A stretch of DNA of 64,000 nucleotides, from NCBI RefSeq assembly GCF_013415905.1, contig NZ_CP058909.1, forward strand, positions 2,728,001-2,792,000, in the 5' to 3' direction. Positions 1 to 9,311 of this stretch are shown one piece after another. Position numbers and translations under genes: made by a program. This stretch comes from Halosimplex pelagicum. Its GTDB lineage: Archaea; Halobacteriota; Halobacteria; Halobacteriales; Haloarculaceae. Within the stretch, counting starts at the first letter, position 1. Every line of letters starts with the position of its first letter. The notes under the pieces are model-generated. The model searched no databases. It was not told where the DNA came from and saw only the letters and a list, made by a program, of their open reading frames with translations.

Positions 1-912
1 GTGAAAGGTCACGGGGTCGGCGGCGACAACGAACTCGGCGCGGAGATCATGCAAGACGAGGCGACGGAGGTGATGGACGGTCTCGACGCGAAGCTCTCTA
101 CCGACGCCGAGGCCGTCGTCATCGTCGCCGGGCTCGGCGGCGGCACCGGCTCCGGCGGCGCACCCGCGCTCGCCAGTGAACTCAAGCGCATCCACGACAT
201 CCCCGTCTACGTCGTCGGCATCCTCCCCGGGCGCGACGAGGGCGCCATCTACCAGGCCAACGCCGGCCGCTCGCTCAAGACCGTCGCCCGCGAGGCCGAC
301 TCTCTGTTGCTGATCGACAACGACGCCTGGCGCACCGCCGGCGAGTCCATGGAAGAGGGCTTCGCCGAGATCAACGACAACATCGCCCAGCGGCTCGGCC
401 TCCTCTTCGCCTCCGGCGAGATCGAGGCCGTCGACGAGGTCGCCGAGAGCGTCGTCGACTCCTCGGAGATCATCAACACCCTCCGTCCCGGCGGGATGGC
501 GGTGCTGGGCTACGCCAGCGCCGCCGCCAGCGAGGACGCCGGCGAGAACGTCAACGCGATCACCTCGACGACTCGCAACGCCCTCCTGACGGGAACGAGC
601 GTTCCGAACGTCGTCGAGGCCGAGACGGGGCTGCTCGTCGTCGCCGGCCAGCCCGAGCGCATCTCCCGCAAGGGCGTCGAGCGCGCCCGCTCGTGGATCG
701 AGGAGGAGACCGGCAGCATGCAGGTCCGCGGCGGCGACTTCCCGCTCGACTCCGAACGCCTCGCCGCGCTGGTCCTGCTGGGCGGCGTCGAGCGTTCCAA
801 CCGCATCGACGAGTTCATGCAGCGGGCCAAGGAGGCCCACGAGGCCAAAAACGACGACCGCGGCGAGGCCAAGGAAGCGTTCGTCAACGAGGAGCTCGAC
901 GACCTGTTCTGA
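1..912 (+). CDS. cetZ: CetZ-family tubulin-like GTPase, 5'-truncated
   Basis: C-terminal 303 residues of a tubulin/FtsZ-superfamily protein. The tubulin signature GGGTGSGG lies at residues 47-54, and the text after it (IDNDAW, then INDNIAQRLGLLFASGE) matches the haloarchaeal CetZ branch rather than FtsZ1/FtsZ2. CetZ proteins are usually near 360-400 residues, so roughly the first 90 residues, with the first nucleotide-binding loop, lie before base 1; the GTG at base 1 is therefore internal and not a true start. CetZ proteins polymerise with GTP and act in cell shape and motility (family knowledge). The C-terminus ends in an acidic ELDDLF tail. FtsZ is the alternative, but the sequence fits CetZ better. 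Confidence 0.88.
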   Translation: MKGHGVGGDNELGAEIMQDEATEVMDGLDAKLSTDAEAVVIVAGLGGGTGSGGAPALASELKRIHDIPVYVVGILPGRDEGAIYQANAGRSLKTVAREADSLLLIDNDAWRTAGESMEEGFAEINDNIAQRLGLLFASGEIEAVDEVAESVVDSSEIINTLRPGGMAVLGYASAAASEDAGENVNAITSTTRNALLTGTSVPNVVEAETGLLVVAGQPERISRKGVERARSWIEEETGSMQVRGGDFPLDSERLAALVLLGGVERSNRIDEFMQRAKEAHEAKNDDRGEAKEAFVNEELDDLF

Positions 913-983
913 CCCGCCGCGTTTCGGGGTTCCCGCCGGCTGGAAGCGAAAGCTCTAATCGCCGGGCCGGGGAACCCACGGGC

Positions 984-1274
984 ATGGCTGACGACGACGC
1001 CGACGAGGAGGAACCCGCGGTCGAGCTCGGCGAGGGCGAACCGGTCGAGGGAGCGCCGCTCGCGCGCGTCACCTCGCGCCTGAACTGGGGCGCCGCCCAC
1101 AGCGACATCGTCGAGCGCGAGGGCGACAGCACGATCCGCACCCCCGACGGTCCCCGGGACCTGGCCGACGTGATGGACGAGGTCGACACCCCCTACTTCG
1201 AGACTCGCCAGGAGTTCACCGAGGCCGTCCGCGAGGTAATCGGCACTGGCCCGATCCCCACCGCCGACGAGTAG
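984..1274 (+). CDS. small haloarchaeal protein, DUF5789-like
   Basis: A 96-residue acidic soluble protein starting at the ATG at 984, 71 bp after the CetZ stop. It opens with an Asp/Glu-rich stretch, then GEPVEGAPLARV, RLNWG and a C-terminal part ending VIGTGPIPTADE. This pattern resembles the haloarchaeal DUF5789 family as I remember it. I see no membrane segment, signal peptide or metal ligands. Function is unknown. It may be transcribed with cetZ, as it lies on the same strand at short spacing, but an independent promoter is not excluded. Confidence 0.7.
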   Translation: MADDDADEEEPAVELGEGEPVEGAPLARVTSRLNWGAAHSDIVEREGDSTIRTPDGPRDLADVMDEVDTPYFETRQEFTEAVREVIGTGPIPTADE

Positions 1275-1402
1275 CCACCGGCGCTCCCCACCCTCCGATT
1301 CGACGTGAGTGTCACGGTCGCGCTGTGGCACCGAGACACGGAGCCCTACCGAGCGTAGCGAGCGCATAATTACGTTGTCGTGACGTGCTTTTCCCCCAGA
1401 CG

Positions 1403-2566
1403 ATGGTCCGAGCCATACTCGTCGCTGGGGTGGTCGCGTCGGTGTTCGTCGGCTTCAACATCGGAGGGTCGTCGACGGGGATCGCGTGGGGGCCGGCGGT
1501 CGGTGCCCGGATCCTCCGGAAGGTCACGGCCGCCGCGCTGATGACGCTGTTCGTCTTCCTCGGCGGCTGGACGGTCGGGCGGAACGTGATGGACACGCTC
1601 AGCGGCGGGATCGTCACGACGGAGATCTCGCTCGGCGCGGGCGTGGCCGTCCTCTTTTTCATCGGGTTCGGCATCCTGATCGCCAACGTCTTCGGGGTTC
1701 CGGTGCCGACCTCGATGACGACGGTCGGCGCGATCGCGGGGCTCGGCCTCGCGACCGGGACGGCGAACTTCCGGACGATCGGGTGGATCGTCTCGTGGTG
1801 GATCGTGACGCCGGTCGTCGGGTTCTGGATCGGCGTGACCGTCGGCCGGTACGTCTACCCCGAACTCAACCGGCGCGTCCGGATCGAGGTCTCCGAGGGA
1901 CCGACCCTGGCACTGGACCGCGGCGGCGCGGTCCCCCGGGTCCGCCTGGGGCCGAACACGACCCGCGGCGAACTCGCCGGCACCGTCGTCGTGCTCGTCG
2001 TCGGCTGCTACATGGCCTTCTCGGCGGGCGCGAGCAACGTCCCAAACGCGGTCGCGCCGCTGGTCAGCAGCCGCGCGCTCGAACCCGACCTGGCGATCGC
2101 GATCGCGACCGTCGCCATCGGCCTCGGCGGGTTCACGATCGCCCGACGGACGATGGAGTCGGTCGGATCCGAACTTTCGGACATCCCGCTGCTCGCGGCG
2201 CTCGTCGTCATGATAACCGCCTCGACGGTCACGACGGCGCTGTCCTACATCGGCATCCCGATCAGCCTCGTCATGGCGTCGGTGATGACGATCGTCGGCC
2301 TCGGCTGGGGGCGGGCGACCCGCCCCATCGCCGCGCGCGACGCGCTCCGCGGTGACTTCGACACCGAGATCGAACCCGGCGCGCTGACGGCCGAACCGGA
2401 GGCTCCGGTGACGGAGATCGGCGAGGCCGAACCCGACGAGGTGCTCGACGCGGGCGACCTGTTCAACCCCCGTGCCATCGTCAAGTACGTCTCGATGTGG
2501 ATAATCGGCCCGACGATGTCGACGCTGCTCGCCTACGTCTTCTTCACGCTCGTTCCGGTCGCCTGA
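1403..2566 (+). CDS. inorganic phosphate permease, PiT/Pho4 family
   Basis: A 387-residue polytopic membrane protein. Two inverted family repeats are visible: an N-terminal half beginning FNIGGSSTGIAWGPAVGA and a second half with FSAGASNVPNAVAPLVSS, the latter a good match to the PiT GANDVANA-type signature. About ten hydrophobic segments are split by a charged loop near residues 165-190, and an acidic cytoplasmic loop precedes the last helix. PiT permeases import phosphate with Na+ or H+ (family knowledge). I chose the ATG at 1403; an in-frame GTG at 1385 would add six residues with no hydrophobic character. The universal stress gene follows on the same strand after 66 bp. Confidence 0.85.
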   Translation: MVRAILVAGVVASVFVGFNIGGSSTGIAWGPAVGARILRKVTAAALMTLFVFLGGWTVGRNVMDTLSGGIVTTEISLGAGVAVLFFIGFGILIANVFGVPVPTSMTTVGAIAGLGLATGTANFRTIGWIVSWWIVTPVVGFWIGVTVGRYVYPELNRRVRIEVSEGPTLALDRGGAVPRVRLGPNTTRGELAGTVVVLVVGCYMAFSAGASNVPNAVAPLVSSRALEPDLAIAIATVAIGLGGFTIARRTMESVGSELSDIPLLAALVVMITASTVTTALSYIGIPISLVMASVMTIVGLGWGRATRPIAARDALRGDFDTEIEPGALTAEPEAPVTEIGEAEPDEVLDAGDLFNPRAIVKYVSMWIIGPTMSTLLAYVFFTLVPVA

Positions 2567-2632
2567 CCCGACCACCCGACTCGCTCCCCCGCCACACCGC
2601 CGGTTTTTACGGGTCCTGCTCGTAGGACGGCC

Positions 2633-3058
2633 ATGGTCTCTCGTGTCCTCGTGCCGATGGACGGGTCGGAGATGAGCGAACGAGCGCTCGAATACGCCAC
2701 CGGAGTGTACCCGGACGCCGAGTTCACCGTCCTGCACGTGGTCGGCGAGCCCTCGCCGCTGTGGGGGAAGGCCGCCGGGATCGCGGTCGCCGACGACATC
2801 GACGCGGCCGCGCGCGAACACGCCGAACCGATATTCGAGCGCGCCCGGGCGATCGTCGACAAGGCCGACGGCGATATCGCCCTCGACACCGAGGTCGCGC
2901 TGGGTCATCCCGTGCGCGCGATCATCAACCGAGCCGGCGAGTACGACACCGTGGTCATCGGCAGCCACGGCGGCACCGTCGCCGAGCGGCTGTTCGTCGG
3001 GAACGTCGCCGAGAAAGTGTTCCGTCGGTCGCCGGTCCCGGTGGTCACCGTTCGGTGA
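2633..3058 (+). CDS. universal stress protein, UspA family
   Basis: A 141-residue single-domain Usp. The N-terminus (RVLVPMDGSEMSERAL) is the usual first strand and helix, and the ATP-binding G-2x-G-9x-G(S/T)-like motif is near the C-terminus in GSHGGTVAERLFVGNVAEKV, followed by SPVPVVTV. Usp proteins bind ATP or other ligands and often accompany transporters in haloarchaea; here the gene sits directly downstream of a PiT permease, so a role in sensing or regulating that transporter is possible but only inferred from context. Confidence 0.9.
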   Translation: MVSRVLVPMDGSEMSERALEYATGVYPDAEFTVLHVVGEPSPLWGKAAGIAVADDIDAAAREHAEPIFERARAIVDKADGDIALDTEVALGHPVRAIINRAGEYDTVVIGSHGGTVAERLFVGNVAEKVFRRSPVPVVTVR

Positions 3059-3111
3059 GCCGCGGGCCCGGACTCGACCCGTCGATCGGCCGGCCGACCC
3101 GGCCGCCCGGT

Positions 3112-3573
3112 TCAGGCGCGCCCGTCGTCGGTCGTCTCGTCGGGCGCCGGTGTGTCGTCCGCGTCGCGGGCCTCGTCCGCCCGAGCGTCGCGTTCGACGC
3201 GTTCGTCGAGCGACTCGACTCGCGCCTGGACCTCGTCGAGCTGTTCGCCCATCGTTCGCTCGACCGCTTCGACGGTCCCCTCCATGGACTCCTCGACCGT
3301 CTCCTCCATCGCCTCCTCGACGGCTTCCTCGACCCGCTCCTCGACGGAGTCGCCGACCGTCTCTTCCACCGTCTCCCTGACGGTGCGGGTCATCCAGTCG
3401 GGGTCGAACCGGGACATCTTCCAGACGACGTGGACGACGTACGCCGCGAAGACGCCGACGCCGAAGGCGACCCCGACGTTCGTGTTCACCGTCGCTATCA
3501 GCACGATCGACAGGGCGATCAGGCCGCCGTAGGCCAGGTCGACGAGCGCGTCGGCGCGAACGGGGTTCACCAC
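3112..3573 (-). CDS. membrane-anchored coiled-coil protein, unknown function
   Basis: A 153-residue protein with a GTG start at 3573. Residues about 10-30 and 33-50 are hydrophobic, giving two N-terminal membrane segments. After WKMSRFDPDW comes a long Glu/Val-rich region (repeating VEE and ETVEE units, then LDEVQARVESLDERVE) with clear coiled-coil character, and a polar Asp/Thr tail. The layout suggests a membrane-tethered oligomerising protein with the coil in the cytoplasm. No family recognised. It converges with the Usp gene. Confidence 0.65.
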   Translation of the reverse strand: MVNPVRADALVDLAYGGLIALSIVLIATVNTNVGVAFGVGVFAAYVVHVVWKMSRFDPDWMTRTVRETVEETVGDSVEERVEEAVEEAMEETVEESMEGTVEAVERTMGEQLDEVQARVESLDERVERDARADEARDADDTPAPDETTDDGRA

Positions 3574-3777
3574 GGCGGCCGGTCACCCCCGCGTTCCCCC
3601 CGTTCGGGTCCGTTCGGTCGTCGATTCCCCCGTCGGCTGGCGCTCCCCTCGACACTCATGGTTGCTCGACCGTTCTTACGGGAGCCGGACGGATTAGTTC
3701 GATCCAGGCGTCGGGTCGACGATGGCCGCCACAGTACCGAAGACGACGACTCGCCGTGACGCGGACTGCACTCGTCG

Positions 3778-4035
3778 TTACGAATTCCGGTCGATCCACG
3801 CGCAGAACGACTCGAAATCCTCGGCGCCGGCGTCGTCGGCGATATCACGAAGCGTACCGATGCTGATCGAGTCGTGCGCGGGTACCGTCACAACTCGCGA
3901 GTCGGTATCATCGTGATCGGTAGGTGGGTCCCAGCGAAGGATCAGGTGGTCGCCGGTCGTTCGAACGTGCCGAAATCCGCCGACGTTGACCAGTACTTTG
4001 TACACGTCTTCTCCGGAGAAGTCGCGCGTAACCAT
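3778..4035 (-). CDS. hicA: HicA-family toxin (mRNA interferase)
   Basis: An 85-residue protein of the HicA/YcfA double-stranded-RNA-binding-like fold. It begins with TRDFSGEDVYKVLVNVGGF and has the family's conserved His in TTGDHLILRW, followed by the VVTVPAHDSISIGTLRDI segment typical of HicA C-termini. HicA toxins cleave mRNA (family knowledge). The gene is second in a two-gene operon, 5 bp after the HicB-like antitoxin. Antitoxin-first order differs from the common hicA-hicB order. Confidence 0.88.
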   Translation of the reverse strand: MVTRDFSGEDVYKVLVNVGGFRHVRTTGDHLILRWDPPTDHDDTDSRVVTVPAHDSISIGTLRDIADDAGAEDFESFCAWIDRNS

Positions 4036-4040
4036 CCGCG

Positions 4041-4316
4041 CTACTGGAGCGCGTCCGGGAGGTCGTCGTCTTGCGTCCGCGCCGTCTCGGGGTCGACGCC
4101 GAGTTCGCGAAGCTCTTCGTCGGTGGGTTCGTGACCGCCGTCGCCGGCGATCGCGTCGACGACCGCGTCCAGATTCTCCAGCGCGGCCGACCGCGTCGCG
4201 CCCTGTGCGGACACCTCGACACCCAGATCACGGGCGGTCCACTGCCCGTCCGGGTTCTCGACCAGTCGGATCTCTCTGGGTTCGTCGTCGCGGTTCCCGG
4301 CGTCGGCGCGTGCCAT
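4041..4316 (-). CDS. hicB: HicB-family antitoxin
   Basis: A 91-residue acidic protein beginning at the ATG at 4316. The core EIRLVENPDGQWTARDLGVE followed by ATRSAALENLDAVVDAI is the partial RNase-H-like HicB fold, in which the antitoxin covers the HicA active site. No clear DNA-binding domain is appended, although the short C-terminal TDEELRELGVDPE segment could contribute. It precedes hicA by 5 bp on the same strand, so the two are very likely co-transcribed and translationally coupled. A longer reading from 4403 would add 29 residues of poor quality, so I reject it. Confidence 0.85.
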   Translation of the reverse strand: MARADAGNRDDEPREIRLVENPDGQWTARDLGVEVSAQGATRSAALENLDAVVDAIAGDGGHEPTDEELRELGVDPETARTQDDDLPDALQ

Positions 4317-4399
4317 ACTCCGATGTGGCTCCCCATCCGGGAAAACGCTTCGGGCCGAATAGCGGTCGTCGAAACGTGCGTGTCTCGTGGCGGTCTGGC

Positions 4400-5557
4400 T
4401 CACTCCAGCAACTGGTCGGCGATCGTGTTCCGCAGCACTTCGCTGGTCCCCTCGTAGATCTCCGACAACTTCGCGTCGCGGTAGTAGCGCTCGACGGCGA
4501 AGTCCTTCGTGTAGCCGTAGCCGCCGTGGATCTGGATGGCCTCGTTGCAGACCTCCCGGGCCATCTCCGAGGCGTAGAGCTTCGCCTGGGCGGCCTCCTT
4601 GACGTAGCGGTCGCCCCGCATCTTCCTGTCCGCAGCGGCGTGCATCAGATAGCGGGCGGCCTGGATCTTCGTGTCCATGTCCGCGAGCTTGTGCTGGATC
4701 GCCTGGAACTCACTGATGGGCTGGTCGAACTGCTCGCGGTCCTGGGCGTATTCGAGCGCGTCGTCCAGCGCGGCCTGCGCGAGCCCGATCGAGCGGGCGG
4801 CGATCGTGATCCGCCCGCCGTTCAGCGTCTTCAACGCCTGGACGAACCCCTCGCCCTCCTCGCCGAGCCGCCGTTCGGCGGGGATCTCCATCCCGTCGAA
4901 GCGGAGTTCGGCCGTGGGACACCCCTTGTCGCCGAGTTTGTGCTCGGTCCCTTCGACGTGGAACCCGTCGTCTTCCCCGGGGCGGACGACGAACGACGAG
5001 ATGCCCTTCCCGCCCGCCTCGGGGTCGGTCTTGGCGAAGACGACCACCGTGTCGGCCACCGAGCCGTTCGAGATCCAGAGCTTCCCGCCGTCGATGGTGT
5101 AGGCGTCCGGGTCGTCGGCGTCGCCGACCGGCTCGGCCGTGGTCTCCATCGCCGGCACGTCGCTCCCGGCACCGGGCTCCGAGAGCGCGAACGCACCGAT
5201 CTCCTCGCCCTCGGCCATCGGCGTCAGGTACCGTTCGCGCTGGGATTCGTCGCCGAACTCGTAGACCATGTTGCACGCCAGCGAGACGTGTGCGGCGACG
5301 ATCGTACCGAGGCCGCCCGATCCCCGGGATATCTCGACGAGCGCCTCGGGGTAGGCGTGATAGTCGAGGCCGGCGCCGCCGTACTCCTCGGGGATCGGCA
5401 TGCCCATCAGACCCAGCTCCGCCATCTCGTCGATCAGGTCGGCCGGGAACTCGTCGGTCTCGTCGATCTCGGCGGCGCGCGGGACGACCTCCTCGTCGAC
5501 GAACTCCGCGACCGTATCGCGGATCTGGCGCTGCTCCTGCGTGAGGGCGAAGTCCAT
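4400..5557 (-). CDS. acd: acyl-CoA dehydrogenase
   Basis: A 385-residue FAD-dependent acyl-CoA dehydrogenase of standard length. The N-terminal helical domain starts FALTQEQRQIRDTVAEFVDEE; the flavin-binding signature GAFALSEPGAGSDV and the WISNGSVAD segment lie in the beta domain; the C-terminal domain has IQIHGGYGYTKDF and a YEGTSEVLRNTI ending in which the Glu is the usual catalytic base. It catalyses the first step of fatty acyl or branched acyl beta-oxidation and passes electrons to ETF. The 3-hydroxyacyl-CoA dehydrogenase at 9.3-10.2 kb supplies a later step. Start is the ATG at 5557; an upstream extension is low-complexity and rejected. Confidence 0.94.
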   Translation of the reverse strand: MDFALTQEQRQIRDTVAEFVDEEVVPRAAEIDETDEFPADLIDEMAELGLMGMPIPEEYGGAGLDYHAYPEALVEISRGSGGLGTIVAAHVSLACNMVYEFGDESQRERYLTPMAEGEEIGAFALSEPGAGSDVPAMETTAEPVGDADDPDAYTIDGGKLWISNGSVADTVVVFAKTDPEAGGKGISSFVVRPGEDDGFHVEGTEHKLGDKGCPTAELRFDGMEIPAERRLGEEGEGFVQALKTLNGGRITIAARSIGLAQAALDDALEYAQDREQFDQPISEFQAIQHKLADMDTKIQAARYLMHAAADRKMRGDRYVKEAAQAKLYASEMAREVCNEAIQIHGGYGYTKDFAVERYYRDAKLSEIYEGTSEVLRNTIADQLLE

Positions 5558-5609
5558 GTGACCACCTACCGCGGCTCGGCCCTTGATTGTTCGCCAGCGA
5601 TCGAGCGGT

Positions 5610-6512
5610 TCACTCCGGCGCGGGGGATCGTGTGGCGTCGACGGACAGTTCCTCGTCGACGACGAGTTCGAGCCGTTCGTCCTCGCAGGGGATCGAGAGG
5701 GCGACCTCCCAGGGGTCACGCGAGCGGACGACGAGGTGGCGGTCGGTCATCGCCCACTCCAGTTCCCAGTGGGGGCGGCTCGTCACGTCGACGCCGTGGT
5801 CGTGGAAGAAGGAAACGACGGCGGGGTGATAGAGATGCGCGAGGCCGACCGACATGTACTGGGAGCTTCCGCAGTGGTCACAGTGACACCCGACGAACAC
5901 GTCGAGGCGACCGCTCCCCTCGGTCCAGACCTCCTCGCCGGCGACGAACTCGAAGTCGAGTGCATCGGCGCAGATCGGGCAGACACCGCGGGCGTACGCG
6001 AGTATCTCGTGGCGGTTGTACTGGTCGACGCGTTCGAGGAGGTCGCCCCTGTCGCCGGTCTCGACGGCGCTCGGCGGCAACTTCGTGTGGGCGTAGACGT
6101 GGTCACAGCCCGGACAGCGGAGCTCGAAGTTGCCCTCGTCGTAACGACCCTCGACGGGGGTCTCGCAGAAGTAGCAGTCGGTCCCGATCTCGAACGGTTC
6201 GACCGACGCCCGGCGGTTGACACTCCCGGCGCGGACGAGGCGATAGAGGGTGAGTCCCTCGGCGCGCATCGTGTAGCCGTCCTCGTCGCGGTCGACGAAC
6301 TGGCCGGTCAGCTGCGAGAGGTGGTAGTTGAACTGCCCGCTGTCCATCTCCGGGTCGACAGCCTCGCGCAGTTCGGAGAAGGAGACGCCCTCGTGGGGTC
6401 GCTCGCCGAGCGCGCGGAGTATCGCGGCCCGCGTCTCGTTGCCGACGAGCGCGAAGGCGTCCTCGGGGTCGGCGTCCGCCTCGCCCGGCGGGGACGAGTC
6501 GTCGTCTGCCAT
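5610..6512 (-). CDS. winged-helix transcriptional regulator with zinc-ribbon region
   Basis: A 300-residue protein. Residues about 18-85 form an ArsR-like winged helix (DAFALVGNETRAAILRAL, then FNYHLSQLTGQFV). Downstream are two Cys-pair groups: CYFC with CPGC, and CPIC with CHCDHCG, which look like zinc ribbons, separated by a segment that could bind a ligand or another protein. The fold resembles a common haloarchaeal HTH family with a C-terminal effector region. The divergent aldo/keto reductase starts 133 bp away, so it may control that gene or itself; this is inference from position only. Confidence 0.8.
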   Translation of the reverse strand: MADDDSSPPGEADADPEDAFALVGNETRAAILRALGERPHEGVSFSELREAVDPEMDSGQFNYHLSQLTGQFVDRDEDGYTMRAEGLTLYRLVRAGSVNRRASVEPFEIGTDCYFCETPVEGRYDEGNFELRCPGCDHVYAHTKLPPSAVETGDRGDLLERVDQYNRHEILAYARGVCPICADALDFEFVAGEEVWTEGSGRLDVFVGCHCDHCGSSQYMSVGLAHLYHPAVVSFFHDHGVDVTSRPHWELEWAMTDRHLVVRSRDPWEVALSIPCEDERLELVVDEELSVDATRSPAPE

Positions 6513-6644
6513 GGCCGACCGTTCCCGGCTCACGTCGAAATAGGTTGGGGCGGGACAGCGGGCGGGCAGTCGGGCCTCGTCCGCGAAGGGGAACCATCGA
6601 CCGGATCGGCCACCTTTTTCGCCCGAGCGGCCCACCTCTCGGGT

Positions 6645-7637
6645 ATGGACACACGCGAGTTCGGCTCGACAGGCTGGGACGTGACGGAGATCGGTCTCGG
6701 CACGTGGAACGTCGGCCCGTCGTGGGGCGACGTGAGCGACGACCAAGCGAAGGAGGCCATCGCCACGGCGCTGGACGACGGCGTCAACTTCGTCGACACC
6801 GCCGAGGTGTACGGACAGGGCCGCGCCGAGCGACTCATCGGCGAGGTGCTCGACGAACGGGACCCCGACCGGACGATCTACGTGCCGACGAAGGCCGCGC
6901 CCGACGAGGACGGCGGCCACTCCGAGGAGGGGCTCCGAGAGTCCGTCGAGGGCTCGCTCGACCGGCTCGGCGTCGACTCGCTGGATCTCGTCCAGCTGCA
7001 CTGCCCGGAGACCGAGGCGTTCTACGACCCGGAGAACTTCCGGGCGCTGGAAACCCTGAAGGAGGAGGGCCTGATCGACCACGCCGGCGTCAGCGTCGAG
7101 AAGGTCGAGGAGGCCGACAAGGCCATCGAGCACGACGTCGTCGAATCGGTGCAGATCATCTTCAACCCGCTCCGCCAGCGCCCGGCCGAGCGGTTCTTCG
7201 AGCGGGCGGCCAACGAGGACATCGGGGTCATCGTCCGCGTGCCGCTGGCATCGGGCCTGCTCGCGGACGCCTTCGAGGGGCCCGAGGACTTCGGCGAGGG
7301 CGACCACCGCCGCACCGCCGCCGAGGAGGGCGTCGACGCCGGCGTCGGCCGCAAGGGCGGCGAGACGTTCGCGGGCGTCCCCTTCGAGGACGGCCTGGCC
7401 GCCGTCGACGACCTGCGGCCGTTCGTCCCGGAGGAAGCGACGATGGCGCAGTTCACCCTCCGCTGGATCCTCGACCACGACGCCGTCTCGACGGTGATCC
7501 CGGGCTCGACCTCGCCCGACCACGTCGCCGAGAACGACGCGGCCGCCGAACTGGATCCGCTCTCGCACCAGACCCACGGCGCCGTCCGCGACATCTACGA
7601 CGAGCACGCCCGCGAGTACGTCCACCACCGCTGGTAG
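6645..7637 (+). CDS. aldo/keto reductase
   Basis: A 330-residue TIM-barrel AKR. It begins REFGSTGWDVTEIGLGTWNVG; the catalytic Asp/Tyr region is FVDTAEVYGQGRAERLIGEV; the substrate-loop region LDLVQLHCP and the NADPH-binding C-terminal segment with VSTVIPGSTS are present. It would reduce an aldehyde or ketone with NAD(P)H; the substrate cannot be read from the sequence. It starts at the ATG at 6645 and is divergent from the winged-helix regulator. A second, distinct AKR lies at 37271-38248. Confidence 0.9.
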   Translation: MDTREFGSTGWDVTEIGLGTWNVGPSWGDVSDDQAKEAIATALDDGVNFVDTAEVYGQGRAERLIGEVLDERDPDRTIYVPTKAAPDEDGGHSEEGLRESVEGSLDRLGVDSLDLVQLHCPETEAFYDPENFRALETLKEEGLIDHAGVSVEKVEEADKAIEHDVVESVQIIFNPLRQRPAERFFERAANEDIGVIVRVPLASGLLADAFEGPEDFGEGDHRRTAAEEGVDAGVGRKGGETFAGVPFEDGLAAVDDLRPFVPEEATMAQFTLRWILDHDAVSTVIPGSTSPDHVAENDAAAELDPLSHQTHGAVRDIYDEHAREYVHHRW

Positions 7638-7874
7638 CGACTCCGGCGGTCCCGTGAGCGCGCCGCACCGCGGACACCGCGCCGTCGCGTCCGCGCCACT
7701 CCGAAATCTTCTTACGGGTGCCCTTCGCCGTCGTCTCCCGTTCGATGGGGAGCGCTCGGGAGCGCTCCGTGGGGGAGTTTCAACCGGAGATCACGTCCGG
7801 GTAGTCGCCACGCTGTCGGTCGGATCTCCACCCGAAAGCGGTGGGTTCGTCGTTCGCGGTTTCCCGCCGCGCGC

Positions 7875-9227
7875 TCAGTCGGCGCTCGCGGGGTCCGTCC
7901 GGTCGTCGGCTTCGACCCGGTCGGCGGCGTCGTCCGGCCCGCGACCCAGCAGGTACAGCGGGACGCCGAACGCGACGGTCGCGGCGGCCCACGGGATGGT
8001 GGTGAAGGCGGAGAGGAGCAGCCCCAGTAGCGGCGACGCCCACGGCACGTAGAGGACGGCGGCGCCGAACGGCGCCGCAAGCAGAGCGACCACGACGAAT
8101 ACAGTCACGCCTCGGTCGCGACCGCCGGCGCGGCCGAGCGGGAACCAGAGTGCGGCGGGGATCGACAGCAGCGCGGTCTGGAGGGCGACGACGGAGACGA
8201 CGCTCGCGGCGAGAGCGACGAGCGCCGACGCGCCGAGGGTCCACCCGAGCGCGGCGCGCGCGGACGGGCGATCCAGTACCGCCGCGCCCGCGGCGACGAG
8301 CGCGTACAGTGCGGCGAAGGTGGCGACGGTCTCGGCGACGGCGGCGTCGAGGAGGACCGAACCGGCCAGCGCCGCGCCGGCGAGTACCGCGACGGCGGCG
8401 CCGCTGCCCGTGATCGCCTTCGAGAGGAGCAACGGATCGACGGCGGGCAACTCGTCGCCCCAGCGTCGCACCGCCAGCAGCAGGGCACCGAGCAGGGCCG
8501 CGGGCGCGACGCCGAGGGCGAGCGCGCTCGGTTCGGCGACGCCGACGCTGAAGGCGACGAACCCGACGGTCGTCAGCGCGCGCGCCGCGGGCCCGTCCGA
8601 GGGAGCGAACGCCAGGCGGGTGTCGCTCCCCAGCCCCGGCTCCTCGTCGGTCACGCGCCAGACGACCGCGCCGTTCTCGACGGTCGCAGCCGATGGCGCG
8701 CGACTCACGACGGTGCCGTTCGGCCCCTCGATCCGGAGTTGGTCCGCGTCGAGGTCGAGCCCGGCCCGGCGGGCGCGCGGGTCGAGCAGGTCGACGAGGA
8801 CGACGCCGCCGAGGCTCCGGTGGGCCACGCCGGGCTGGTCGAAGGTGACGACGAGCGTGTCGTTCACGACCGACGTACGCAGGTTCCGGGGGTCTTCGAC
8901 GACGGTGCGGCGGTCGAGGCTCGCGCGGACGACGCGCTCGCGGAGCGTCGCGTTCGCGGCGAGTCGGTCGGCCGCGTCGTCGTCGATCCGGACGCGGGCA
9001 TCCCAGTGGCCGCTGCCGTCCTCTCGGACGCGGATCGTCGCCGTGCCGTACTCGACGGTGAGCCGGATGCCCTCGTTCTCGGCGGCGTCGGCGAGCCCGT
9101 CCCCGCAGACGCCACAGACCGATTCGGGCGGTGGCGCGGCGTTCGCGGGGCCGACCGCTACGGCCCCGACGCCCGAACAGACGAGGAGGGCCGCGACTGC
9201 GAGGAGAGTGGGACGACGGGCTGTCAT
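7875..9227 (-). CDS. exported-domain membrane protein with N-terminal CxxC
   Basis: A 450-residue protein starting at the ATG at 9227. Residues about 7-29 form a signal peptide or first membrane helix. It is followed by SVCGVCGDGLADAAEN, an extracellular beta-rich domain of about 190 residues, and then about eight hydrophobic helices filling the C-terminal half. The ectodomain carries the segment DQLRIEGPNGT...ENGAVVWR, which is clearly related to the lipoprotein at 31733-33184. No enzyme family recognised. The two close Cys could form a disulfide or bind a metal. It converges with the upstream aldo/keto reductase. Confidence 0.75.
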   Translation of the reverse strand: MTARRPTLLAVAALLVCSGVGAVAVGPANAAPPPESVCGVCGDGLADAAENEGIRLTVEYGTATIRVREDGSGHWDARVRIDDDAADRLAANATLRERVVRASLDRRTVVEDPRNLRTSVVNDTLVVTFDQPGVAHRSLGGVVLVDLLDPRARRAGLDLDADQLRIEGPNGTVVSRAPSAATVENGAVVWRVTDEEPGLGSDTRLAFAPSDGPAARALTTVGFVAFSVGVAEPSALALGVAPAALLGALLLAVRRWGDELPAVDPLLLSKAITGSGAAVAVLAGAALAGSVLLDAAVAETVATFAALYALVAAGAAVLDRPSARAALGWTLGASALVALAASVVSVVALQTALLSIPAALWFPLGRAGGRDRGVTVFVVVALLAAPFGAAVLYVPWASPLLGLLLSAFTTIPWAAATVAFGVPLYLLGRGPDDAADRVEADDRTDPASAD

Positions 9228-9311
9228 CACTCCCCATCTCACTCGCCCGTCCCAAGTGGGTACCGGAGGGTCAACCGGGGGTTTCACCTTCTCGCGCCGG
9301 TGGGCCGTCGC

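Noticed and set aside
1370-3655. 761-codon minus-strand frame
   Set aside because: Arg/Asp-rich low-complexity translation, antisense to the PiT and Usp genes.
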